A DNA stretch of 64,000 bases from Zygnema cylindricum (lineage: Eukaryota; Streptophyta; Zygnematophyceae; Zygnematales; Zygnemataceae), in NCBI GenBank assembly GCA_037447655.1, contig JBBHKE010001308.1:1-64000 (forward strand), read 5' to 3'. Made by a program: the position numbers and the translations under genes. Below the pieces are notes generated by a model, which was not told the origin of the DNA, did no database searches, and was given only the letters and a program-made list of their open reading frames with translations. Positions within the stretch are counted from its first letter, which is position 1. Every line of letters starts with the position of its first letter. This document shows, in pieces, positions 45,686 to 56,794 of this stretch.

Positions 45686-45905
45686 AAACTCCAACATTGA
45701 GGTGACGACGCATTTTTCGTCGCCAATTTGATGCCTCCAATCAAGTGAACCCGATTTTTTCCTAAACTCCAACATAAAGTCAACAACGCATTGTCGTCGC
45801 CAGTTTGACGTCTCCAATTAAGAAATTGCGATTTTTTCCTAAACTCCAACATTGAGGCGACGATGAATTGTTGTCGCCAATTTGATGTCTTTGACAATGC
45901 GGTGA
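45686..45905. repeat. Tandem repeat, approx 78-bp unit, 2.8 copies, hairpin-bearing
   Basis: Units start AAACTCCAACATTGAGG at 45686, 45763 and 45841. Each contains an inverted motif (GGCGACGA...TCGTCGCC), so each unit can form a small hairpin. 78 is divisible by 3, so minus frames show a repeating 26-residue peptide (S-M-L-E-F-R-K-K ...). A real repetitive protein cannot be excluded but has no support. Confidence 0.8.
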
Positions 45906-47440
45906 TGCTCTAAAGCAATTTTTAGTCGGAGAGGGAGTGAGGGATATAAAATCCTAATGGGAGATGGTGTTACACAGGGAGGGTGAGTCATTACAAGTGT
46001 TGGGGAAAGAGTGACAAGGTGAGAAGAGGGGAGGTGTTTTGGGAGGGGGGGGACGAGAGGCATAAAAACGATTAATTTAAAACAAATTAGACAACAAAAC
46101 ATAGGGAGCAAGCGGCAAACAACATGGGCAGCCAAGGTTAGTGACGTAAAGGAAATGAAGAAAGGTAAACACTCTTACGTGTTATACACACCCCCGTAAA
46201 GTATTTGGGAAACTTCATTACGTCTTATGAATGAGTTTATCCTCTTCGTTGGCGTAACAATCCGCGATCATCCTGTTTCGCACGCGAGTAGTCTTTGTGG
46301 ATACGTGTTGATTTTTCCGCCTCGACACAGAGACGTCTTTGTAGTCTCCACGTGGCGAGTCCACATCTCCGATTAAAGCTCCTTATTCGAAGGTCTCCAC
46401 GTTCGCTGTTTCTTCACTCGGTAAAACGGGTTCTTGAGTCTCGCTCCACTCCATTTCCTCAACAATCAGAGATGGTGAAATTTTAGGCGTAGGGGTGTTT
46501 CTCGCCGTATATTTTGCAAACATTATATTGATGGGCCACATATTTTCAGAAACAACAAACGATTACAGACAAAAAATGATACGAAAAAAAGAAAACCGGA
46601 TGTAAGAGGCAAGGTAAATGTAGAAGCTGATGACATAGTATCATGGTTGGGTTGGAGGAGATTTATATATACAAATGAAAGAGGAGGTGGTCGGAAGAAA
46701 AAGACATAAACCCTTCCCCAAAGTTTCAGTGTTCAAATTTTGAAATTTGTAATTTTGTTTCAAGGTTAAAAGATTCAAAAACACCGCCACTGTTCAAAAA
46801 TACAAGCGGTGAAAAATACTCTGACACATAAGTACGCCAAAAATAAGCGACGGTGTACGAATTGTCAGATTTTGTAAGATATCTTACAACCTTGTAGACA
46901 TGGATACGACGGATTACATACATTATTGTAGACATCGATACGACGGGTATTTATTATTCGAAAACACCCAAATTAGAGTTAGTGATTAATTATAGTATGT
47001 GTTTTTTTAATATTATTTTTTCCCAATTAGCGTTAATAACACTTTTTTTTTAGGCTATTTATTCCTTTATGCTAATAGCAATTCACGGTGTAGTAACACA
47101 ATTCATTTCGTAAATCTTACTGGAAGATAACAGTCGCTATCGTACTCTATTGTACAGTTTTAATTATGCACTTTATATGGTGTTTCCAGACATACGTCAA
47201 ATTATTATGTTAGTATGACGTGACAGGTCGTAATTATTGGCTTACTCATAAGTTGTACACTATTGCAAAGTGCAAATTATGCATTTGATACCGTGTCTCA
47301 ACTAATATATCAAATTATTGTTTCAATTTCACGGGAAATGTAGTAATTATTTGTTAATAAATCAGTGGAAATCAAGGTAGAAACCTTCTTTATTGATCAT
47401 GGATAGTAATTGTATGATATTTTCCTATTGATTTTTTTTT
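45906..47440. other. Unassigned sequence
   Basis: No gene recognised. At about 47080-47100 GCTAATAGCAATTCACGGTG matches the terminus of the foldback MITE family. At 47223 CAGGTCGTAATTATTGG is a possible but weak left terminus for the hAT element that follows. Confidence 0.4.
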
Positions 47441-49003
47441 CCCAGGTTTTCAAGCATTTTGTCAAGCATTGTGTGATGTTGGTGTTTCGTCCAACAAAAG
47501 TGTTGACATCGACCAACCACTCCCGTCCGCCAATAGCGTAATAAACTACATTATATCATCTGCCAAATATATCCGTAGTTTGATCATTCGTAGTTTGATC
47601 ATCGTAAACTTAGAGAAAATATCAATAGCAACTTCTTTGTTGCATTTACAACCAATCTCTGGACCGAGAAAATCAACATAACTTCATTCATGTCAGTAAC
47701 CGCTCATTTAATTGACAAATAATTTAAACTTCATGCACGGACGCTTCAAGCCGATCATTTTTCGGAGGAAAAACATACCGCAGAAAAGGTTTTAACTGCT
47801 TTCAAAAATTGTTTGACCATTTTTGAAATATCCAATTTTGATGTTTTGGAAAATCGTTGCGTGTGTGAAGTTTAAGGTTTACCGAGTATGTATACTAAGA
47901 TACCTTACGCTGACCATAAAGTTGCTACAATTGTGACAATGATTTTAAATAAGAGCGAAACTTCCAAAAAATGCAAATAATATGTGGAAGTTCTGATATT
48001 TTTGATCTAATTGACGCTTGTAAATCATTGGACACGTTTTTCAAATAGAATAATTTACAATTTTTTTTTGAAGTACACTTTAAAACAAGAAACGCAACGC
48101 GGTGGAATTCTTTGCTCCAAATGCTTAAGAGTATTTAGGATACATTCAATGAGATAGGATCAATTACTCAAGCAAAAAATAAATTGATACATTTTGCTTG
48201 GATTGATAAGACTCATCTTACCAAACTTATACGATTTTTGAAAAGGTTTCAAAACACGACCCAAAAGTTAGAAAAACTCAAAGAACCAACTTTATATTTT
48301 GTTGTGTTTGAACTATGGTCTCTCCAAAACCGCTGTAAGATAGGAAAAACATATTACAATGACAGTGAAAAATAATGCACCGCCGATTCCCCAAACTTGC
48401 AAAAACTGAAAGAACATTTTATAATATTTGCTACCAAAGTTGGGCCTTCACGAGTATCAGATTGTCACCACTCTTTTAGATCCCCGACAAAAACAAAGCC
48501 TTGAAATAATTTGGGTATCAAAAACCGAAATTGAAAGCGCGAAGGTCAAACTTCGGGAACTCGCAAACGACCTCGGTGATGAATTTTATTTTGGTAGTCC
48601 TCAACGTATAGCAAATAAACGAAAAACATCACAAAATATGGACGGTTTCCACAATTTTTTTGGTGAGAGCGATGACGAAAATGATGCTCTTATTACCATT
48701 GACAAAAAAACGCTCTATAATAATGAATTCAAACGTTACTTTGTTTTAAAATAGTCAACGACGATAGGTCGAATATTAACATACTTTAATGGTGGAAAAA
48801 AAATTATAGTGTAGGTGTGAAAGATAGAGAATTTCCTATTCTAGCTTGTGTCGCTAGATCGGTTATAGCTATTTCGGCTTCTACCTTCATGTCCGAATGC
48901 AATTTTTCGGATACCGTGAACATGATAAAAAAAAGAGGTGCTCACCAGCGACTTCAATTGTTTGTGATATTTTGTGTCTTAGATCCAACCGAGGCCTTTT
49001 AAA
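47440..49003 (+). pseudogene. hAT-family transposase remnant
   Basis: Fragments in shifting frames follow the order of a hAT transposase. F-C-Q-A-L-C-D-V-G-V-like N-terminal part (about 47450-47500). I-P-Y-A-D-H-K-V-A-T (about 47900). T-R-W-N-S-L-L-Q-M-L (about 48098), a hallmark. V-T-T-L-L-D-P-R-Q-K (about 48460). The C-terminal dimerisation domain F-P-I-L-A-C-V-A-R-S-V-I-A-I-S-A-S ... S-E-C-N-F-S (48828-49002). Many stops and frameshifts make it inactive. Genuine transposases of this family cut and paste DNA with 8-bp target duplications, as seen for three elements here. Confidence 0.85.
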
Positions 49004-49879
49004 CACATAATTTTTTTGTTTTGTTTTCTAACTATTGTTGTTTTTTTAGTATTAGTTATATTGTTTTTTTTTTTGTTTTTTTTTTTGTATTTTGCAATTT
49101 TCTAGTATTTTTTTTTTTAAACAGGAATACTTATTTTTAAAATGGTAATATTTATACCAAATTTGGATTTATAGATTTTGTGTAATTTTAAAGTTTGAGG
49201 TTGGACATTTGTATAATAGAGTTGAAAATAGGATGAGGATTTCTTTTATGTGGTCTGCTCATTTCTATAATTGATATTACAAAAGTTTTTTTTTTTTTTT
49301 GCTCATTACAAAATGTTTTTTGCAAATTAATTTTCCATGTGAAAAACTAAAATTTTTTTAAGCATACATAAGAAAAGCTTTACCTTTTTTGCATAATTCA
49401 TAACATAGTATCATAGTTGAAAGAAAAACTCTCCAAAAAATGTAACAAAAAAATTAGATATGCGAAAGAAAAACTAGTAGTATAAGAGTTTAAACATTAA
49501 TCTAAGAGTTACTGGCAAACGTAGGAAAAAATCTCCTGAAAGAGGTGACTGTCGAGGAAAAAAAAATTGTCAAAAAAGATAGCAAAAACACAAAATAGTA
49601 AAAAAAAAAGGTACACAACAATTTTTTTGCAAAGTGGGATATATCACTACACCTCTTATTGTCATCAGTGTTAATAATTCGCTACTTTTTATAGCCAAAA
49701 ATCACAAAATAGAGTTAGCAACGTTACTTAAAGACGTGGACTACAACCTGCCACATCTCGTTGCATTAAATAATATTATTGTTATAATTTTTCGTCAACA
49801 CTAACACATTTTTAAAGCTAATGACAACGAGCGTTGTAATTTTGTACTTATTCGCGTACAGGCGCGTACGGATAGTGGC
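49004..49879. other. Unassigned AT-rich sequence, poly-T runs
   Basis: Long T and A homopolymers (for example 49050-49125 and 49285-49300). Probably the 3' non-coding part of the hAT element. No gene seen. Confidence 0.45.
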
Positions 49880-50043
49880 AAGAAATCGAGTTTCAATTAA
49901 ATTTTATTTTTGTAAACGCGTATCGGGTAACAAGTAATAATTTAGGAGCGTGACATAACTCGGCCAGGCGTCATGAACTCAAATTTTGAAAAAAAAAAAT
50001 GTCAGTTTTGGTTATCGAAAATTTTGACTTTTGCGACCTCTAC
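49880..50043. mobile_element. Probable right terminus of the hAT element
   Basis: Inverse of the left about 160 bp of the non-autonomous element at 6563-7379: shared AAGAAATCGAGTTT, ATTTTTGTAAACGC, GCGTGACATAA and TTTTGACTTTTGCGACCTC. It ends at the same GCGACCTCT terminus and lies about 0.9 kb downstream of the transposase remnant. No flanking duplication could be matched at the left. Confidence 0.65.
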
Positions 50044-50408
50044 TTCATAACTATGATAAAACATATGATCGTTTCATGCGTATGATACGGTTTTCAATTT
50101 GGTACGAATAACTAAACAAAGATAAAAATGCGAAACGTAAGTGGGAGAGATATCTATTCACTTGTGTTGTTGTATCGAAGGTTCCCAATATTCGATAGGT
50201 ACTTGATTTTTGGTACAAGAAAATGTAATTCTGTGATATCTATTTGTACACGGAATATGCAGCTTGCTCGAAGCCTCTAGGATAATTATAAATGCCTTCT
50301 TGTGTTGTTTTGAAAGCTTTAGTCCTCACTAAGCCTCATATGTGAGGGGAGTGTTTTCTTCGTACTTAGTTTATTTTGTTTAATTCTAGTTCAAAATATA
50401 CCAGATTT
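50044..50408. other. Unassigned; possible inverted Copia LTR scrap
   Basis: GAAGCCTCTAGGATAATTAT at about 50275 resembles, on the minus strand, the block GGTTATCCTAGAGGCTTC found near the 3' end of the Copia LTRs. Too short and diverged to delimit. Confidence 0.3.
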
Positions 50409-50418
50409 NNNNNNNNNN
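50409..50418. other. Assembly gap (10 N)
   Basis: Ten N bases. The sequences on either side may not be contiguous in the genome, so the upstream part of the Gypsy remnant could be missing here. Confidence 1.
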
Positions 50419-50489
50419 TGTAGGCACAGGTTTCACAGTTTTCTAACGGACGCTTCTATTTGTATTAGAGGGTGGGCTATCCCGAAGAC

Positions 50490-50954
50490 CACGCCGGACA
50501 TTGATGGACTTGCAGCGGTAGTTACAGGCCGCACCAGAAGCCCTATCGGGTGGGAGATTATGTTTATCTTCGCAGGCAATCTTTTGACACTTTGGACACG
50601 GATGTTTCTACACACATCCTACGGATAATCGAGGTGGATCCGAACGGGATGCTAGGATTACAAGGAGCGGACACGCGGACTTTTCGAGAGCACTCCAAGA
50701 ATTGTGCTCCATGTTACTTACCAGATTTGTCACAGGATATGGATCCTATGCGGATGCCGATTACGGAGGCGACGGCATGTACCTTTTGTCATCGATCGGA
50801 CGGGGAAACTACCATGTTACTTTGTGATCATTGCAATCAGGAGTTTCACATGGAGTGTTTGGTGCCACCATTGTTGGCAGTTCCGGATGGTCACTAGTTT
50901 TGCCACGGATGTCGCGAGCTTCCGGTCGTGTTGGCCATCTCCTCTGCCGGCTAA
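50490..50954 (+). pseudogene. Gypsy polyprotein C-terminus: integrase tail plus PHD finger
   Basis: The frame R-P-H-Q-K-P-Y-R-V-G-D-Y-V-Y-L-R-R-Q is a Ty3/Gypsy integrase C-terminal (GPY-type) segment. It continues to H-S-K-N-C-A-P-C-Y-L-P-D-L and then a PHD-type C4-H-C3 zinc finger: C-T-F-C, C-D-H-C, H-M-E-C and F-C-H-G-C. The conserved Trp before the last Cys pair is now TAG (50895-50897); reading on, the domain ends at TAA about 50952. PHD fingers bind histone H3 tails, so this could have served integration targeting (inference). Upstream integrase is lost at the gap. Confidence 0.75.
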
Positions 50955-50976
50955 AGAGCTGGTGGGGGGGTATAAA

Positions 50977-51165
50977 CCGGCCTAACCATAACCAGCTAAG
51001 TCGTTGACCTTTCATTTTATACCTTGCCTGTTGTTATATATTATTCATTTTTCTCTTTCATGTCTTATTTCATTCACAATATATTTTCATCATTTGGGTT
51101 TAAGTGGAGCATAGTTGATGATATTGCATGCATCTTCACGTTATTAGACACATGCACGACAACTG
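50977..51165 (+). repeat. Gypsy R-U5-like module
   Basis: TAAACCGGCCTAACCATAACCAG... to ATGCACGACA, closely similar to the 3' ends of the Gypsy LTRs at 38649-38849 and 52027-52204. Only about 43 bp separate it from the next LTR start. It is probably a rearranged LTR end. Confidence 0.6.
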
Positions 51166-51208
51166 TCATGTTGCATCTTGTCAACCATTTTAATTGTTTA
51201 TATTAAGG

Positions 51209-52204
51209 TGTTAGGACGGGCAACCGCCACACTAATTTATATTTGGGTGTTATTTGGGTTTCGCAGGACCGTACATACCCTCATTTCGCGTTCGCGTCAA
51301 CCGTACAATTTTTACATCGCCGTACGCGTCGACCGTACGTATTCGTTCTTGGCCGTAATATGCGCCAATGACAAGTTGACCGTACAACTCAGAATTCCCT
51401 GATTTTCTCCCAACGACGACTTTGACCGTACGACATACATTCTCTCGTGATTTCCGCCGACGGTGAATTCGATTTTTCACGTCGACCGTACGACTTCTCC
51501 TGTCCAATATTCCAACGATCGTAAAGTGGACCGTACCTGCGATCCTACAGCACAAACTTTTATTTCCTTGAATCCCGACCAACAACAAATGTTAATCATT
51601 TCGCGTGAAGTATTATCTTGGCCGTTGACGCCGAGTATGCGATTTTTGTAACATCACATCTGGACCGTTGACGCAAGTGATACACAAATCGGTTGTCAGT
51701 TCTGACGAAGCGACGTGATTGGACCATTTAAAGTCGTGAACCATTTGGAGGTTCACGCGTTTTCACATGTCGATAGGAAGGGTTTTAATCTGTAGGTTAT
51801 AGATTTTGTAACGTAGGGCATAGGATTTCGGCCTCCTATTGGCTGAATCCAAACTAGACGCAAATACTTTCATAGCACGCTGTACTCTGATTGGCCTGTT
51901 TTCTTTAGGCGTAGTTTTGGTTACTTAGTTCATCTTAGATTATTTCTTGGTCACAATTTTCAAGTGCAGTAATTATTTATTTATTGATTTATTTTCAGTA
52001 TTGAGGATTTTCTTCAGCCATCTTTTAACCATAACCAGCTAAGTCGTTGACCTTTCATTTTATGCCTTGCTTGTTGTTATATTTATTCATTTTTCTCTTT
52101 TATGTCTCATTTTATTCACAATATATTTTCATCATTAGGGTTTAAGTGGAGCACAGCTGATGATATTGCATGCATCTTCACGTTATTTGACACATGCACG
52201 ACAT
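51209..52204 (+). repeat. Gypsy-type LTR (shorter copy)
   Basis: TGTTAGGACGGGC...ATGCACGACA, preceded by TTTATATTAAGG as at 37166. The match to the long copy breaks at CAGCCATCTTTT (about 52026), where about 530 bp including the TATA box are missing, then resumes at AACCATAACC. It is followed without a gap by Copia E4 sequence. Confidence 0.65.
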
Positions 52205-52450
52205 GGGACACTTCATAGCTGATTGCACCAAGCAGTCGAAGCTAAAGCTCCAAGAAAACCGTGGAGGAGGCTCTTCCGAGGGAAAGAAGAAGGCACTTAT
52301 GGTCACACAAGTGAAAGGGGAGACAAAGGAGGAAAAGTCCTTGGAGGAGGAGGATCGAGAGCTTCTTCTTAACGAAAATATGGAGGAGATGAGATTCCTC
52401 GAAAACAGAAGTGTGCTCTCAGAGCAATTCGGGAACCTCCAGAGGAAGGA
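52205..52450 (+). pseudogene. gag: E4 gag fragment
   Basis: Only G-H-F-I-A-D-C-T-K of the zinc knuckle and the downstream acidic linker remain (K-G-E-T-K-E-E-K-S-L-E-E-E-D-R-E). The junction with the Gypsy LTR falls just before the knuckle's Gly-His. Confidence 0.8.
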
Positions 52451-55400
52451 TAGATCATCGATTCAGGTGCATCCATGCATATGTGTCGTGACAGGCACCT
52501 CTTTACCAAGCTAAGAAAGATCCCCACTATAGAGATAAAGTACAAGGATGGGAGAGTAGTTACTATAGATCTACTTGGATCGGTAGATCTAAAATTCTAA
52601 GTAAAGGGTAAGCCTTCCATACTCACTTTATCACATGTACACAATATTCCTCAGCTGAGCAAAAACCTTCTCTCTACTTCTGTATTAGATGATAAGGAGT
52701 TTGATAACTTCGCTAGAAAGGGAGTCTTTACAGCTAAGTATGGGGATGAAGTCTACTTCACAGCAGATAAGGGTAGCCAAGGAATGTTTAGGCTTAACAT
52801 GAGTAATGAAAAAAAGAATGCTTACTATGTTGGTGTCCCAAACTTGATGATTTGGCATAAGTGGTTGGGGCATGTGCACTTTTATAAGCTGAGGGAAATG
52901 AAAAAGCTTGATGTAGTAGAAGGTAATCAGTTTGGGGATTATGAAATGGTGGATGATTCTAGTGGTTGTGCCAATGGTAAGGCTCACAAACTTCTATTTC
53001 CTAAAACTGCCACATATAAAGGTGAGAAAGTACTAGATCTAGTCTACACACACATCTGGGGACCAACAAAAGTACCTTTGGTAGGAGGTAAGAAGTTCAT
53101 GATGACAATTACTGATGACTAGTCCAAATACTCTAGAGTCTATTTTCTAAAAACAAAGTGTGAAGCACCGACTTACTTTAAAGAATATAAAGCCTGGAGT
53201 GAAAAGTTGCCCGGAACCCCCATTAAGAGAATAAGAAGTTACAAGAGGGGAGAATATACCTCTAATCAGTTTGAGAAATATGTCAGGGATGAGGGAGTTC
53301 AGCATCAGAAAACTTTACCTTATAATCTAAAACAAAATGGGGTAGCTGAGAGGTTAAACTGGACGCTAAGAGATAGGGTATGTAGTATGCTGGCCGACAA
53401 TAGGATAGGAAAAAGGTTTTGGGTTGAGGCCATGAACTGTGCTCACTAAATCAAGAATAGAGTCTTTACCTCAGCTGTGAAAGGAATGACACCTTATGAA
53501 AGATGGGTTGGAAGGAATCCAAATATTTCTCACCTGAAATTATTCGGTTGTCAAGTTTATTACTTAACACAGATAGGAAGAACTATAAATTAGATGCTAA
53601 AGGGAAACTATGATATTTTGTGGCATATGATGAGGATGTCAATGGATATGGAGTCTTTGACTTAGCTAAACAAGATATCACTCTGGTAAAACATCTAGTT
53701 GTCATGGATGAAGGGAAGTCATTTGACCCTTTCAAATACACTAGGAAGATAAAAATCAGCTTTGAGTCCAAAGGTGAGGAAGACTCACATCTTCCCACAA
53801 AAGACATGAGTGAAAACTTGATTGCAGATTCAAGGGAGATCCGCGATGAAGGAGATAAACCAAAATCTACCCATATCCCTGCACACTTCTAGGAGACAGA
53901 AGAGGAGGAGATGGAACCAACTTCCACGGATAGGGGGGCCGATGAGAAAGTGAGGAAGAACCCGAGACTTCCCTCCATCCCAGCTTCGGATTTTGAAGCA
54001 GGACAAAAGAGCAGCAAAAAGCATTGGAAAGACAAGCTGCTCACAAAGTAACTAGGATGCCTCACCATGATAAGCCTCAGTCATACTCAGATGCAATGGA
54101 CGGTCCTGAGAAAGATAGATGGGTTAGAGCCATAAATGATGAGATGGCATCCATCATTTAAGCAAATACTTGGGAACTAGTGGATTGCCCTACAAACACA
54201 AAATCGATCGGGTGCAAATGGGTGTTTAAACTGAAACTGAACCCTAGTAATACCATTAAAAGATATAAGGCACGGTTGGTAGCAAAGGGGTTCACTCAAA
54301 AAGAAGGGATAGATTATGAAGAGACATTTGCTCTAGTGGTACGGTTCCCATCAGTAAGGATTCTCTTTAATCTAGCGGCAGCGGAAGACATGGAAATACT
54401 CCAGATGGATATTACGTCTGCCTTCATCAATGGTGAACTAGAGGAAGAAATCTTCATTTGGCAACCAGAAGGGTTTGTAGAGGAAGGTTAGGAGAGCAAA
54501 ATCTGCAGAGTTATAAAGTCCTTTTATGGACTAAAGCAGGCTCCCTGGCAATGGAATAAAAAACTAGATGAGTTTCTCACCAGCCTGGGATATATCCGGA
54601 TTAGTTCAAACGAATCTATATATATGTTTGAGAATGAGAATGGTGTTATTTTCATTGAAATTAATGTGGATGACTTGTTGGTGTTAAGTAAATGTATGGA
54701 AAAGATCAACAAGTTAAAGAAAGATCTTAGAAAGCAGGTTTGATATGAAAGATCTAGGAGAGGCAAGATATATCTTGGGAATACAAATGGAAAGAGATAC
54801 GGGAAGAATGATTATCATACTTACTCAGAAAGAAGCTATAGAGAATATTCTCGAGAAATTAAAAATGGAAAAGACAAACGGTTGTACCACTCCCATGGAC
54901 TTGAAGAAAATAAGTGATGGGAGTGTTGGAGAAGGAGTGATAATCTAAGATAATCAAATGAGTCCCGAAGAAAGACAATTTATAAAGTCTATTCTTTGCA
55001 AGTTGTAGAAAGTCTAATCTACTTTATAAATTGTACTAGGCCGAACATAGCGGCAGCAGTTAGAGTTCTTAGTAGGAGTCTTAATGATCCTAGGAAAAGA
55101 GATTGGGAGGCAGCAAAAAGAGTGATGAGATATCTGGTGGGTACAAGGGAATTATGGTTGCATTTGGGAGGGGAGCACAGTGACATCAACATTTCGAGTG
55201 ATGCAAGTTATGGAGATGCACCTATGAGAAGATGCACTTCTGGGTATGTATTGTATGTTAGGGAAGGTGCTTGCAGTTGGAGCTGGAAGCAACAAAAGGT
55301 GGTCGCTTAGTCCACTATAGAGGCTGAGTACATGGCCTCTTGTTCTGTTGTGAAAGAATTGATGTGGGTAAAGTCTTTGCTACAAGAATTGGGGTACATG

Positions 55401-55661
55401 AAGAAACGGGTGCATGAAGTCTTCTGTGATAATCAGGCTGCAATTGCAATTGTAGCCAATCAAAAACATCATTTCAAAGCTAAACACATGGACATAAGGC
55501 TGAGTTTTGTGAGGGAAAAGGTAAAAAACAAAATTGTGAATCTTGTGTATAAACCAGATGAAGAAATGATTGCTGATATGATGACCAAACCTCTGCCCTC
55601 ACCTAAATTGAAATATTGTAGAAGGAAGTGTGGACTAAAAGAAAAGTTTAAATTAGACTAG
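52451..55661 (+). pseudogene. pol: E4 pol (broken)
   Basis: Protease I-I-D-S-G-A-S follows a TAG in place of Trp (about 52452). In the integrase, the first Asp is His (Y-T-H-I-W-G-P) and the second has been lost (S-Y-K-R-G-E-Y). RT has I-N-V-D-D-L-L-V-L, with Tyr of Y-V-D-D replaced by Asn. RNase H keeps C-D-N-Q but shows S-S-D in place of W-S-D. Stops occur at about 52600, 53120, 53447, 53890 and 54160, with frameshifts near 53570, 54490 and 54740. Dead copy. Confidence 0.92.
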
Positions 55662-55674
55662 AAAATAAGAGGAG

Positions 55675-56697
55675 TGTTGAATTATTAGATATATCAAGTA
55701 TTTTCTAGCTCTGAATAGCTTAAGTGAAAACAGAAAAAAAAACGTAGGCAGTCTGCATCCACCTCTTTCCTCTATCTTTCATACTTGTTGTAATCACTAA
55801 AGAAAAATGAGGGTGGTAGAGCCATGGCTTCCTTGGCTCCTTAGGCAGGTCATAAGAAGTGACATAAGTCACTTCTAACAAAAAAGGTTGAGTTCGGCAA
55901 GACTCAAACCTCCGACGGGCAGAGCGAGGCATAGCCGTCAGCCTTAGCCAGTCTCTCGTTGAAGTCTGTTAGAGTACATGGGGAATGATTAGTATTTAAA
56001 TATGTCAGAATTCACTAATCCGATTAATAGAATTACGGATAAGTCACATGGAAATTATCTATATAATGCAAAAGTGAAATATAGTGTAAAAGTGAAACCG
56101 CACCAAACAAATTTACCAAACATTGATTTTCAACGACTAGCATTACAAAACGGATTTTAATCCGACGGCACGCATCATCGGTGAGATCTAGGAATGGTCG
56201 CTTTGGCTGTTTTTGGGCGTGATATGACCTAGAGCCACGTGGCAGGATAACATTGGGTAGCAGGAATCCCAAGAGCATGAGGGCGAGTTTGGGGGAGACA
56301 GGCGTCCACTCAATGGCCAAGTCGTACACAGACCGTACAAAAAGTACACCAGCCACAATACCTAAATCTACTTTACAGTTCTCTGATTGGTTTGTACTTT
56401 AGTAGATATGGATTGTGAGAGGGTTTTAGGACTTAGGAGATTAGGAGATAGCCGCCTCTCTCCCACTGAGATTGTATATATTTTGGCATCTTTGCCACTC
56501 GATAACTAATCGTCTGGTTGGGCGTTTTTCAGTGATCGCTTTTGCTACGGACTCAAGGGAGTCCAGACTGTACACGGGTACAGTCAGAATGCTTGTTTGC
56601 CTATTTCGATATCTATTCCTAGCTGAAGAAGGGTTAGCCACAAATTTATCTAGAGGTTTTTTGAAATTTGTCTTCCAATGGGGGTCACAAAATTGCA
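55675..56697 (+). repeat. E4 3' LTR
   Basis: Starts TGTTGAATTATTAG after AAAATAAGAGGAG and ends CACAAAATTGCA. 1023 bp. It carries an antisense tRNA-like module at 55890-55960 (minus-strand T-arm GGAGGTTTGAGTCTTGCC; D-arm-like GACTGGCTAAGGCTGACGGC) and an inverted CCAAT motif (CTGATTGGT, about 56384). Confidence 0.92.
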
Positions 56698-56794
56698 GCA
56701 GGCTGCTTGCGTTTTCCTTGTGTTTTTCTGCTAATCTATTTAGACCTAGAAAATACCCAAATAAAACAAGATATTTCAACACTCCCCTTATTTT

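Larger units (their letters stand above)
52205..56697 (+). mobile_element. Copia E4, 5'-truncated
   Basis: Begins inside gag at the second half of the zinc knuckle and runs through pol to a complete 3' LTR. It belongs with E2/E5 by sequence. The 5' LTR, primer site and most of gag are absent, replaced by the Gypsy LTR. Confidence 0.9.
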
